Positions 26,674 to 32,941 of a stretch of 41,577 bases of DNA are shown here, one piece after another (position 1 is the stretch's first letter; the number at the start of each line of letters is the position of its first letter). The translations under genes and the position numbers were made by a program. Source of the DNA: Clostridia bacterium (lineage in GTDB: Bacteria > Bacillota > Clostridia > TANB77 > CAG-508). The DNA lies in assembly GCA_017528375.1 (NCBI GenBank), contig JAFXOY010000110.1, forward strand, positions 1-41,577, read 5' to 3'. The notes below the pieces were generated by a model. It saw only the letters and a program-made list of their open reading frames with translations, was not told where the DNA came from and did no database searches.

Positions 26674-26892
26674 ATGAACGAGATAAAATATGAAATTGTT
26701 GAACATATTGGAGTATTATCTGAAACTGCAAAAGGTTGGAGAACGGAATTAAATCTAGTTAGTTGGGGAGAGAGAGAACCTAAATATGATTTAAGAAATT
26801 GGTCAGAAAATCATGAGAGAATTGGTAAAGGAATTGCTTTATCAAAAGAAGAAATTATCAAGTTAAAAGAACTTTTGAAAGATGTTCAATAA
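26674..26892 (+). CDS. YdbC/PC4-family single-strand DNA-binding protein
   Basis: This compact 72-residue protein contains the conserved YdbC-type pattern: KYEIVEHIGVLSETAKGW, then ELNLVSWGEREPKYDLRNW, then KGIALSKEEIIKLKELL. The family shares the fold of the eukaryotic coactivator PC4; Lactococcus YdbC has been shown to bind single-stranded DNA. The ATG at 26674 follows AGGAGG by 7 bases. It lies 74 bases after mntP with no clear terminator between, so readthrough is possible. A hairpin copy of the dispersed repeat follows the stop. Its role here, in transcription or in ssDNA protection, cannot be read from the sequence. Confidence 0.88.
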   Translation: MNEIKYEIVEHIGVLSETAKGWRTELNLVSWGEREPKYDLRNWSENHERIGKGIALSKEEIIKLKELLKDVQ

Positions 26893-26896
26893 AAAC

Positions 26897-26933
26897 GAGG
26901 GGACAATTTGGGGACGCGTACCAAATTGTTCCA
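26897..26933. repeat. Hairpin with GGGGACG cores, degenerate member of the dispersed repeat
   Basis: GGACAATTTGG (26901-26911) pairs with CCAAATTGTTCC (26921-26932) across GGGACGCGTA, with one bulged base. A first GGGGAC precedes the left arm. It lies right after the YdbC-like gene and could also end its transcript, although no T run follows. Confidence 0.6.
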
Positions 26934-26983
26934 TTTTATTAATTTATTAAAAATAATAGAAATTGATTCAATAGGGGAAATGT

Positions 26984-27889
26984 ATGGAAGATAATAATGA
27001 AATATTTTTAAAGAAAAAACTTAAGCAGCAATATAATGATGATGAAATTAAGAAAATTTATAATGGATATAACTGCAAAAGAGTAGTTACATTAAGGGTT
27101 AATACAATCAAGTCAACAAGAGAAAAAATCAAAAAAATTTTTAAAGATGAAAATATTGAATATGAAAATGTGGCATGGAGTAATGAAGCTTTTATTATTA
27201 AAAATAAAAACGAAAACCAACTTCAGGAGTTGGAAATCTATAAAAATGGAGAAATTTACTTACAAAGTTTATCTTCAATGTTGCCACCAATTATTATGCA
27301 ACCTCAAGCTAATGAAGATATTTTAGATATGGCAGCTGCACCAGGAGGAAAAACTACTCAAATAGCTGCATTAACTGAAAATAAAGCTAATATTACTGCA
27401 TGTGAGATGAATAACATTCGTGCAGAAAAATTAAGGTTTAACATAGAAAAACAAGGTGCGAATTCGGTATATGTAATGCAAAAAGATTCTAGAAATATTG
27501 ATGAATACTTTTCATTTGACAGGATTTTATTAGATGCCCCATGTAGTGGAAGTGGTACTTTAAATTTAAATGATGTAAATGCATTTAAATATTTTTCACC
27601 AAAGCTAGTAGAAAAATCATCAAAAACACAATTAACATTATTAAAAAAAGCATTACAAATATTAAAACCAGGCAAAGAACTTGTATATTCGACATGTTCA
27701 ATTTTGGCTTGTGAAAACGAAGAAATTGTTAAGAAAGCGTTAAAAGGTGTAAATGCAGAAATAGTTCCTATAGAATTTGAAGGCATTAATGATTTACCAT
27801 TACTATCAACTAAACTTGAAGGTACACTTTGCGTGTGCCCTAATGAATTATATGAAGGATTTTTTATTGCAAAAATAAGAAAAAAATAA
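26984..27889 (+). CDS. RsmB/RsmF/NSUN-family RNA cytosine-5 methyltransferase
   Basis: The 301-residue protein is a SAM-dependent m5C RNA methyltransferase of the NOL1/NOP2/Sun group. The SAM-binding motif I is DMAAAPGGKTTQ (residues 115-126). Motif IV is DAPCSGSGT (Cys187) and motif VI is YSTCSI (Cys238). The two cysteines are the pair used in this family, one to attack C6 of cytosine and one to release the product. At 301 residues it consists of the N-terminal and catalytic domains only. It lacks the extra C-terminal RNA-binding domain of full RsmF and the NusB-like N-terminus of RsmB. The rRNA or tRNA target is not predictable. The ATG at 26984 follows AGGGG. It converges on the GH30 gene over a shared terminator. 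Confidence 0.9.
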   Translation: MEDNNEIFLKKKLKQQYNDDEIKKIYNGYNCKRVVTLRVNTIKSTREKIKKIFKDENIEYENVAWSNEAFIIKNKNENQLQELEIYKNGEIYLQSLSSMLPPIIMQPQANEDILDMAAAPGGKTTQIAALTENKANITACEMNNIRAEKLRFNIEKQGANSVYVMQKDSRNIDEYFSFDRILLDAPCSGSGTLNLNDVNAFKYFSPKLVEKSSKTQLTLLKKALQILKPGKELVYSTCSILACENEEIVKKALKGVNAEIVPIEFEGINDLPLLSTKLEGTLCVCPNELYEGFFIAKIRKK

Positions 27890-27895
27890 AAAAAG

Positions 27896-27924
27896 AACAT
27901 TTTGGTACACATTCCCAAAATGTT
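27896..27924. terminator. Bidirectional terminator between the methyltransferase and GH30 genes
   Basis: A 10-bp stem AACATTTTGG / CCAAAATGTT with a nine-base loop has A-rich and T-rich flanks, between convergent stops at 27889 and 27931. Confidence 0.88.
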
Positions 27925-27930
27925 TTTTTG

Positions 27931-29238
27931 TTATTCTTTTATTACATAACTTACCATAGAATTTCCATCAATAGTATCTTTAAACATTATATCTCCCATA
28001 CAAACATTTACATTTATTCCATAATGAGCTCCATTAAACATAACAACTGCAATACTTCTATCAGGATTTTTAAAAGATGTTACATGTAAATCACTTATAT
28101 ATTTGCTATAGGCAATTCGAACAGCTCCAGGCTTAATTACTTTACTTAATTGCCCAATGTAATAATACGTTAAAGTTTTAATATAATCTAAATTTTCAGG
28201 ATTCAACATAACTGGACAGTTGCAATAATTCTTTTTATGGTTAGGTCCACCTTTGCTATTTAACAAAATATTCCAATCAATATATCCATTAATTCCAGCA
28301 TTCAGATCTTCAGTAATATCATGAGCATATTGATTACAAAAACAATTATTTACATCAAAACTGAAACATCCCTCGGTATGGAACAAAAGCTTGTCCGGAA
28401 ATCTTTCTCTACATAAACAAATATTTTCAAAATGATTACCAGAATACCAGTGAAAAGCAATTCCCGATGCTGCTTTATTTGCTTCTGGATTGCTAAATTC
28501 TGCTACAGCTCTATTAAACAATTTTTCTTTATTATGATCATAAACGATAATTTTTGTTTCAATTCCATTCTTTTGAAATGTAGGATATAAATAATTAACA
28601 AGAAAATCAACTTCATCTTCAGGATTATATAAGCATGACTCCCAAATTGTTAAAGCGTTAGTCTCGTTTTGAATTGTTACGTAGTCTATATTGATACCCA
28701 AATCTTTATAACTATTTATATATTTAACAAAATAATCAGCGTAAGTTTGTTTATATTTATCAAGTAATTTTCCACCTAAGAAAAGAACTTTTGTGTTTTT
28801 CATAAAGCTTGGGGGACTCCAAGGTGATGCTAAAAACTTAATATTAGGATTAACTTTTAAGGCATCTTGTATAAACGGAATAATATATTTTTTGTCATGA
28901 TCAATACTAAAATCAGATAAATCATGCTTTTTGGCATATGAATAACTGCTCAAAGCAAAATCACAACTTCCAATAGTCAACCTACAAAGAGAATAATTGA
29001 TTTTTGAAAACATATCATCCATAAACTCTTTTTTCTTGCTATCTGGAAGCAAACTATAATTATAAGCAGAAGCTTCAGTTATGCATGCTCCAAATCCGAC
29101 AAATTCTTGATATGTCATATCTGGGTAAATATTTATTACTTCTCTATCTGTTAAAGAATTATATTTTTTAGGTTTAATATTTGTTTCGTTAAAATAATAA
29201 TTTTTTGCTTTATTTGTTTCAATTTTTTTAATTTCCAT
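27931..29238 (-). CDS. Glycoside hydrolase family 30 (glucosylceramidase-like)
   Basis: The 435-residue protein matches GH30, a (beta/alpha)8-barrel family of retaining beta-glycosidases. The N-terminal EFVGFGACITEAS and YSLCRLTIGSCDFALSSYSY segments are typical. The acid/base Glu192 lies in YVTIQNE and the nucleophile Glu289 in LLFHTEG. The C-terminal beta domain (VTSFKNPDRSIAVVMFNG) is present. There is no signal peptide, so the enzyme should be cytoplasmic and act on short imported glucosides or related sugars. No transporter or regulator is adjacent, so the substrate is open: beta-glucosidase, beta-xylosidase or beta-1,6-glucanase activities all exist in the family. The ATG at 29238 follows an AAGGAT-type site. 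It is transcribed against its neighbours, between a shared terminator and a repeat palindrome. Confidence 0.92.
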   Translation of the reverse strand: MEIKKIETNKAKNYYFNETNIKPKKYNSLTDREVINIYPDMTYQEFVGFGACITEASAYNYSLLPDSKKKEFMDDMFSKINYSLCRLTIGSCDFALSSYSYAKKHDLSDFSIDHDKKYIIPFIQDALKVNPNIKFLASPWSPPSFMKNTKVLFLGGKLLDKYKQTYADYFVKYINSYKDLGINIDYVTIQNETNALTIWESCLYNPEDEVDFLVNYLYPTFQKNGIETKIIVYDHNKEKLFNRAVAEFSNPEANKAASGIAFHWYSGNHFENICLCRERFPDKLLFHTEGCFSFDVNNCFCNQYAHDITEDLNAGINGYIDWNILLNSKGGPNHKKNYCNCPVMLNPENLDYIKTLTYYYIGQLSKVIKPGAVRIAYSKYISDLHVTSFKNPDRSIAVVMFNGAHYGINVNVCMGDIMFKDTIDGNSMVSYVIKE

Positions 29239-29322
29239 TATTACTAAATCCTTTCAATAAGTTAAGAATATTATATTATAAATTTGCAAGAATTCAAGAG
29301 ATATGATACAATTTAAAAAAAA

Positions 29323-29392
29323 TGACACATTTGGGGACGGACTCAAAATGTGTCAAAAATGTCCCAAAATGAGTCCGTCCCCAAATGTGTCA
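29323..29392. repeat. Best-preserved palindromic copy of the GGGGACGG repeat
   Basis: A perfect 23-bp inverted repeat (29323-29345 and 29370-29392) begins TGACACATTTGGGGACGG and encloses 24 bases. One side, read in reverse, matches 23316-23361 at 45 of 46 positions. It lies between the divergent GH30 and MscS genes and overlaps the likely MscS promoter region. Confidence 0.9.
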
Positions 29393-29415
29393 AATTAGAA
29401 AAAGGAGAGATGTAA

Positions 29416-30213
29416 GTGGAAAAATATCTTGATTTATTGAATAAAATTTTAGCTAACAATATTGTAAAATCAGCAATAGTAATTATAGCAAGTTTAATTA
29501 TTTATAAAATAATAAGTAGCATGTTAATAAAAAGCGAAAATAAAAGAAATTTGCGTAAAATAGGACAAAAAGATAAAACATATATTAGATTAATAAGAAA
29601 TTTTATGAAATATGCATTTTTTATAATTGTATTATTTATAATTTTACAAATTAATGGAATTGACGTAAGCTCTATGATTGCAGGAGTTGGAGTGTTAAGT
29701 ATTATAATTGGTTTTATAGTGCAAGATGCTTTCAAAGATATTATAAGAGGTATTGATATTATTTCAGATAATTATTTTTCTGTTGGAGATGTTGTTAAAT
29801 ACGGAGAAATTGAAGGAAAGGTTCTAATGGTTGGGTTAAAAACTACGAAAGTTCAAGATGTTAGAACATCTAACGTTGTATCAATTGCAAATAGAAATAT
29901 TGAACAGGTTGAAGTAATTTCAAAAGATTTGTATATAAATATTCCAATGCCATATGAAGTAAAAATCGATAAAGCTGAACAAGCAATAAAAGAAATTTTA
30001 GAAGAAATATCAAAAGATGAAAGAATTGAAGAATATATCTACAAAGGTGTAAATAAATTTGCTGATTCTAATATTGATTATTTGATATGTGTTAAATGTA
30101 ATCCAATTGAAAAATTACCTGTTAGAAGAGATATATTAAGAACAATTTTAATTGTGCTTAATAAAAACAAAATTGAAATACCATATCAACAAATTGACAT
30201 TCATGCAAAATAA
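29416..30213 (+). CDS. Small-conductance mechanosensitive channel, MscS family
   Basis: The 265-residue protein has the MscS core. It has hydrophobic helices at about residues 15-35, 60-80 and 84-105. The pore-lining third helix contains SMIAGVGVLSIIIGFIVQDAFKD, followed by the beta-domain signature DNYFSVGDVVKYGEIEGKV and a mixed C-terminal domain. MscS channels open under membrane tension and release solutes in hypo-osmotic shock. The length is close to the E. coli minimum (286). The GTG at 29416 is the start because AGGAGA lies 7 bases upstream and no in-frame ATG is near. The promoter of the next gene lies in its 3' end. Confidence 0.92.
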   Translation: MEKYLDLLNKILANNIVKSAIVIIASLIIYKIISSMLIKSENKRNLRKIGQKDKTYIRLIRNFMKYAFFIIVLFIILQINGIDVSSMIAGVGVLSIIIGFIVQDAFKDIIRGIDIISDNYFSVGDVVKYGEIEGKVLMVGLKTTKVQDVRTSNVVSIANRNIEQVEVISKDLYINIPMPYEVKIDKAEQAIKEILEEISKDERIEEYIYKGVNKFADSNIDYLICVKCNPIEKLPVRRDILRTILIVLNKNKIEIPYQQIDIHAK

Positions 30214-30223
30214 ATGGTATAAT
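30194..30223 (+). promoter_or_regulatory. Sigma-A promoter of the 92-aa gene, inside the end of the MscS gene
   Basis: An exact TTGACA (30194-30199), an 18-base spacer and an exact TATAAT (30218-30223). The transcript would carry a leader of about 100 bases. Confidence 0.75.
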
Positions 30224-30241
30224 AATATAGTGTTAAAATTC

Positions 30242-30295
30242 CAGGTTAATATACCTGTTTTAAAGAAACATTAATATTTCAGCAATTAATGTTTC
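30242..30295 (+). promoter_or_regulatory. Structured 5' leader with two hairpins
   Basis: CAGGT-TAATAT-ACCTG (30242-30257) forms one hairpin. GAAACATTAA (30265-30274) pairs perfectly with TTAATGTTTC (30286-30295) in a second. Both lie between the promoter and the AGGAGG of the gene at 30333. No known riboswitch was recognised and no T run follows, so a translational or stability role is more likely than termination. Confidence 0.5.
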
Positions 30296-30332
30296 CTATA
30301 GATATTAATTAATACTTAGGAGGAAAAACACA

Positions 30333-30611
30333 ATGCTCAAAATTTCAAATGAAGCTTTAGGCGGAGAATATCCTCTTTGCAACAACAGTATATGTGTTGA
30401 AACAGATGAGTTCCCAGAAGGCTTTGGTGTCACAGACAAAACTTATAAGCAGATAAAAAGTTTAGCTGATAAGTGTCATGCAAGAAAAATAAATTCTCCC
30501 ATATCATTTCACAATACGAGAAATAAGCGTGAAAGAAGTATAATTGTTTCTTTTAAGAATGCAGATGATAAAGCGAGATTTATTAATGAAATTAACCTGA
30601 TTTCAAATTAA
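30333..30611 (+). CDS. Hypothetical small protein (92 aa)
   Basis: The ATG at 30333 follows AGGAGG by 9 bases, the gene has an exact sigma-A promoter with a structured leader, and it ends in a strong terminator, so it is a real gene. I do not recognise the family. The protein has three cysteines (Cys16 and Cys21 in PLCNNSICVE, then Cys49 in DKCHARK). A basic middle (ARKINSPISFHNTRNKRERS) is followed by a strand-helix ending IIVSFKNADDKARFINEIN, which could suit nucleic-acid binding. There is no signal peptide or membrane segment. Codons are slightly richer in GC than in neighbours. Confidence 0.75.
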   Translation: MLKISNEALGGEYPLCNNSICVETDEFPEGFGVTDKTYKQIKSLADKCHARKINSPISFHNTRNKRERSIIVSFKNADDKARFINEINLISN

Positions 30612-30616
30612 TGCTG

Positions 30617-30647
30617 AAAAAAACTCTCAATATAATTGGGAGTTTTT
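30617..30647 (+). terminator. Intrinsic terminator of the 92-aa gene
   Basis: AAAACTCTCAA pairs with TTGGGAGTTTT (one G-U pair) around a TATAA loop, followed by a T-rich stretch. Confidence 0.88.
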
Positions 30648-30671
30648 ATTTTTTTAATTTAAGGTTTGAAT

Positions 30672-30690
30672 TCGGGGACGTGTATCAAAA
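30672..30690. repeat. Remnant of the GGGGACGG repeat
   Basis: TCGGGGACGTGTATCAAAA keeps one core, without a visible inverted partner. It resembles the centre of the hairpin at 26897-26933 (GGGGACGCGTACCAAA). Confidence 0.4.
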
Positions 30691-30710
30691 TTTAATTTTA
30701 AAATGTAAAA

Positions 30711-30717
30711 TGTCGAA
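30711..30717 (+). promoter_or_regulatory. Spo0A-box-like heptamer TGTCGAA upstream of the 449-aa gene
   Basis: This exact TGTCGAA lies 79 bases before the TATAAT at 30790. It is the third such site in the window; a GTAATAAAA word follows about 20 bases on, as at the first site. Confidence 0.35.
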
Positions 30718-30766
30718 ATATACGATAAAAAGTAATAAAAATATTAAAAAAATATTCATTTTGCTA

Positions 30767-30795
30767 TAGACAAATTAATTTAAAAAAATTATAAT
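30767..30795 (+). promoter_or_regulatory. Sigma-A promoter of the 449-aa gene
   Basis: TAGACA (30767-30772), a 17-base spacer and TATAAT (30790-30795), 31 bases upstream of the ATG. Confidence 0.75.
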
Positions 30796-30826
30796 GTAGA
30801 TATAAATAACTAGAAGAGAAGAGGTT

Positions 30827-32176
30827 ATGAGTGTGGGAACAAATGAAAATGTAAAAAATGTTAATAAAATAGATAATGTTAAAAATGTTGAAAACGCTGT
30901 TAATACTGGAGGCCAAGTAACTCAAAACACAATTGATATGCAAGCAACACAAAGAATTGACTTTTTAGATGAACTAGTTAAAGAATCAAAGAAAACAGCT
31001 GAAAAGATTATTGAAGATCAACAAGGTAATTTTGCGCCTCAAAATGCACAAGCAGAAAATCTATCTGCAAATGAAAATTCCAATGAAACTGTGCAACAAA
31101 TTCCAGAAGAACAATCAAATGAAAAAGTAAATGAAGAAATTATTGAAAACACTCAAGAACCTAAAAATCAAATAGAAAATATAGAAAACAATTCAGAAGA
31201 AAATAAAAATCAGGAACAACAAATTCAAGAAGAAGTCCCAAAAGTTCAAGATAACAATCAACAAAATGGACAAGATAATGTTAAAAAGAGTAAAGAAAAA
31301 CAACATGAACAAGATAAAAAAGATTTTAGATTAGAAAGAATGTTGTTTGCAAGAATAAATACGATGCAAGGTAAAATAAAAGAATCTTTAGAATTGATTC
31401 AAAAATTTGAAAGAATAAATGCTAAAGAAGAAAACCTTCCAAATATTGTTACAACATTGCATGATAAATTAACACAAGAAGTTATCAAGCAATTTAGAAC
31501 TGTAGGAATAGAGTTCAATATGAAATCTTATTTAGTACAAGCTGTTGTATCAGATATGTTAGGAAAATTTGAAGAAGGAATTACAGAGTTTAGAAATTGT
31601 TCTGAAAACTTAAACTTTGTAAGAGAAGTCCAAGAAGACTTTGAATCAAGAGTTGAATTGGCTCCTACTAGTAAAGTTAAAACATTTTTTGCGCGTATAA
31701 GAGGAATATTTAAACCAGAAAGAAAACAAGAAAAACTAGAGGAATTAGAAAGAGAAAGACAAGAAAAGAAATTACAAGAAGCAAATATTCATTTATTAAA
31801 ATATAAATTTATAAATTCAGAATTGGAAAAATATACAATTAAGAAAAATATTGTAAATAGTTTATCAAAAGAAATCTTACACGGACAAGGTTCTGGATTG
31901 ACTTTAAATGTTTCAGAATTTATTGCTGAAAAGATAGAACCTGAAATGAAAAAATTGGGATTGGAAAATTCAATTTCAACATTAAAGGAAAAAATGTATG
32001 CAGAATATAAATTAAAAGATGAAAATATATCTCAAGAAGATTTCGAAAAGGTTTCAGTTGGTGAATTAAGAAAAAATATGAAATTGCAAAAAGCTGATTT
32101 AGTTCGTTCCAAAATAAACATGGTTGTTACACCAAAAAATGAAAAAGAGGATGATGACGAAAGATTAGCAATATAA
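30827..32176 (+). CDS. Hypothetical cytoplasmic protein with disordered N-terminus and coiled coil (449 aa)
   Basis: I do not recognise this protein. Residues 1-175 are rich in Asn, Gln and Glu and look disordered (NENSNETVQQIPEEQSNEK). Residues of about 180-290 are helical (RLERMLFARINTMQGKIKES, then HDKLTQEVIKQFRTVGIEF). A basic segment FFARIRGIFKPERKQ leads into a highly charged coiled coil (LEELERERQEKKLQEANIH). A second helical domain and an acidic tail (EKEDDDERLAI) follow. There is no signal peptide or membrane helix. The ATG at 30827 follows GAAGAGG. It is a single-gene unit with promoter and terminator, and it shares a TGTCGAA word with the two giant surface genes. A structural or scaffold role is possible but unsupported. 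Confidence 0.8.
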   Translation: MSVGTNENVKNVNKIDNVKNVENAVNTGGQVTQNTIDMQATQRIDFLDELVKESKKTAEKIIEDQQGNFAPQNAQAENLSANENSNETVQQIPEEQSNEKVNEEIIENTQEPKNQIENIENNSEENKNQEQQIQEEVPKVQDNNQQNGQDNVKKSKEKQHEQDKKDFRLERMLFARINTMQGKIKESLELIQKFERINAKEENLPNIVTTLHDKLTQEVIKQFRTVGIEFNMKSYLVQAVVSDMLGKFEEGITEFRNCSENLNFVREVQEDFESRVELAPTSKVKTFFARIRGIFKPERKQEKLEELERERQEKKLQEANIHLLKYKFINSELEKYTIKKNIVNSLSKEILHGQGSGLTLNVSEFIAEKIEPEMKKLGLENSISTLKEKMYAEYKLKDENISQEDFEKVSVGELRKNMKLQKADLVRSKINMVVTPKNEKEDDDERLAI

Positions 32177-32179
32177 TTT

Positions 32180-32208
32180 TAAGAGTACATTTAGTACTCT
32201 TTTTTTTA
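32180..32208 (+). terminator. Intrinsic terminator of the 449-aa gene
   Basis: AGAGTAC / GTACTCT with an ATTTA loop, followed by T8. Confidence 0.9.
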
Positions 32209-32223
32209 TTTATAAAAATAAAC

Positions 32224-32252
32224 TTGACAAAAGAACAAATCGAGAGTATACT
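32224..32252 (+). promoter_or_regulatory. Strong sigma-A promoter of the TetR gene
   Basis: An exact TTGACA (32224-32229), a 17-base spacer and TATACT (32247-32252). The -10 box overlaps an inverted repeat, see the operator entry. Confidence 0.85.
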
Positions 32253-32280
32253 AATATACTATAAGAGTATACCGGTATAT
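32245..32280. promoter_or_regulatory. Putative TetR operators
   Basis: Two inverted repeats lie across and just after the -10 box: AGTATA-CTAA-TATACT (32245-32260) and the perfect 12-base palindrome TATACCGGTATA (32268-32279). They lie directly upstream of the TetR ribosome site, as expected for autorepression. Assignment to this regulator is inferred from position. Confidence 0.65.
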
Positions 32281-32293
32281 CAGGAGGAAAAAC

Positions 32294-32872
32294 ATGAAAG
32301 AAAAACAAATAATTGAGGCAGCAAGAATGTTATTTAACAAGTATGGATTTAAAAAAGTAACAATGGATGAAATTGCAAGAGAGGCAAATGTTACAAAAAG
32401 AACAGTATATTCATATTTTAGTAGTAAAGAAGAATTATTCAAATGCATTATAAATGAAGAATTAGAAAATATGAAAAAAATTGTTGAGGATGTTGAAGCA
32501 GAGAATTTAAAAAATGGAAATCAAGATTTTTATGGAACAGTTCATCAAGGAATATACAAATTATTAAAATATATAAATAAAAGGAAATTTCTAAAAAATC
32601 TTGTTAATGAAGCAGAAATTTTAAAAAATCCAATTATAATTGAAAATCTGAAGGTTATTGATAGCGAGGTACAAAATTATATTAAGCAAAAATTGCAGGA
32701 TGCAATAAATAAAGGCTACATTAAAGTTAAAGATGTGGATATTGTTGCTTTCTTAATTTACAAAATGTATATTGCACTAATGTTTGACTGGAATGAAAAC
32801 AACAAAAAACTGGACGAAAACATTATTGCTGACAATATTATAAGCATCTTGAAAACTGGATTAAACAAATAG
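32294..32872 (+). CDS. TetR-family transcriptional regulator
   Basis: The 192-residue protein has the TetR N-terminal DNA-binding domain. The segment IIEAARMLFNKYGFKKVTMDEIAREANVTKRTVYSYFSSKEELF includes the helix-turn-helix (about residues 24-43) and the usual Y-x-Y/H-F-x-S/N-K-E-E-L sequence. The C-terminal ligand domain is all-helical and specific to this protein. The ATG at 32294 follows AGGAGG by 7 bases. Palindromic operators overlap its own promoter, so it probably represses itself and the next gene, the YhgE/Pip membrane protein 69 bases downstream. TetR-plus-YhgE pairs are a common arrangement. The inducer is unknown. Confidence 0.93.
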   Translation: MKEKQIIEAARMLFNKYGFKKVTMDEIAREANVTKRTVYSYFSSKEELFKCIINEELENMKKIVEDVEAENLKNGNQDFYGTVHQGIYKLLKYINKRKFLKNLVNEAEILKNPIIIENLKVIDSEVQNYIKQKLQDAINKGYIKVKDVDIVAFLIYKMYIALMFDWNENNKKLDENIIADNIISILKTGLNK

Positions 32873-32910
32873 TACACAGTCAGGGACGGGTTAGCAAAAT
32901 AAACTGTCCT
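32873..32910. repeat. Degenerate GGGACGG repeat between tetR and the YhgE-like gene
   Basis: ACAGTCAGGGACGGG and the nearby AAACTGTCCT form a short imperfect hairpin (ACAGT with ACTGT), directly after the TetR stop. I see no T run, so readthrough into the next gene is plausible. Confidence 0.5.
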
Positions 32911-32941
32911 AAGTTGTTCAAAAAAAGAAAGGATGTATAAA

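Noticed and set aside
27358..27918. Minus-strand ORF of 186 codons opposite the RNA methyltransferase gene
   Set aside because: It is the antisense frame of a clear conserved gene, has no ribosome site, and its translation is low-complexity Phe/Ser/Asn.
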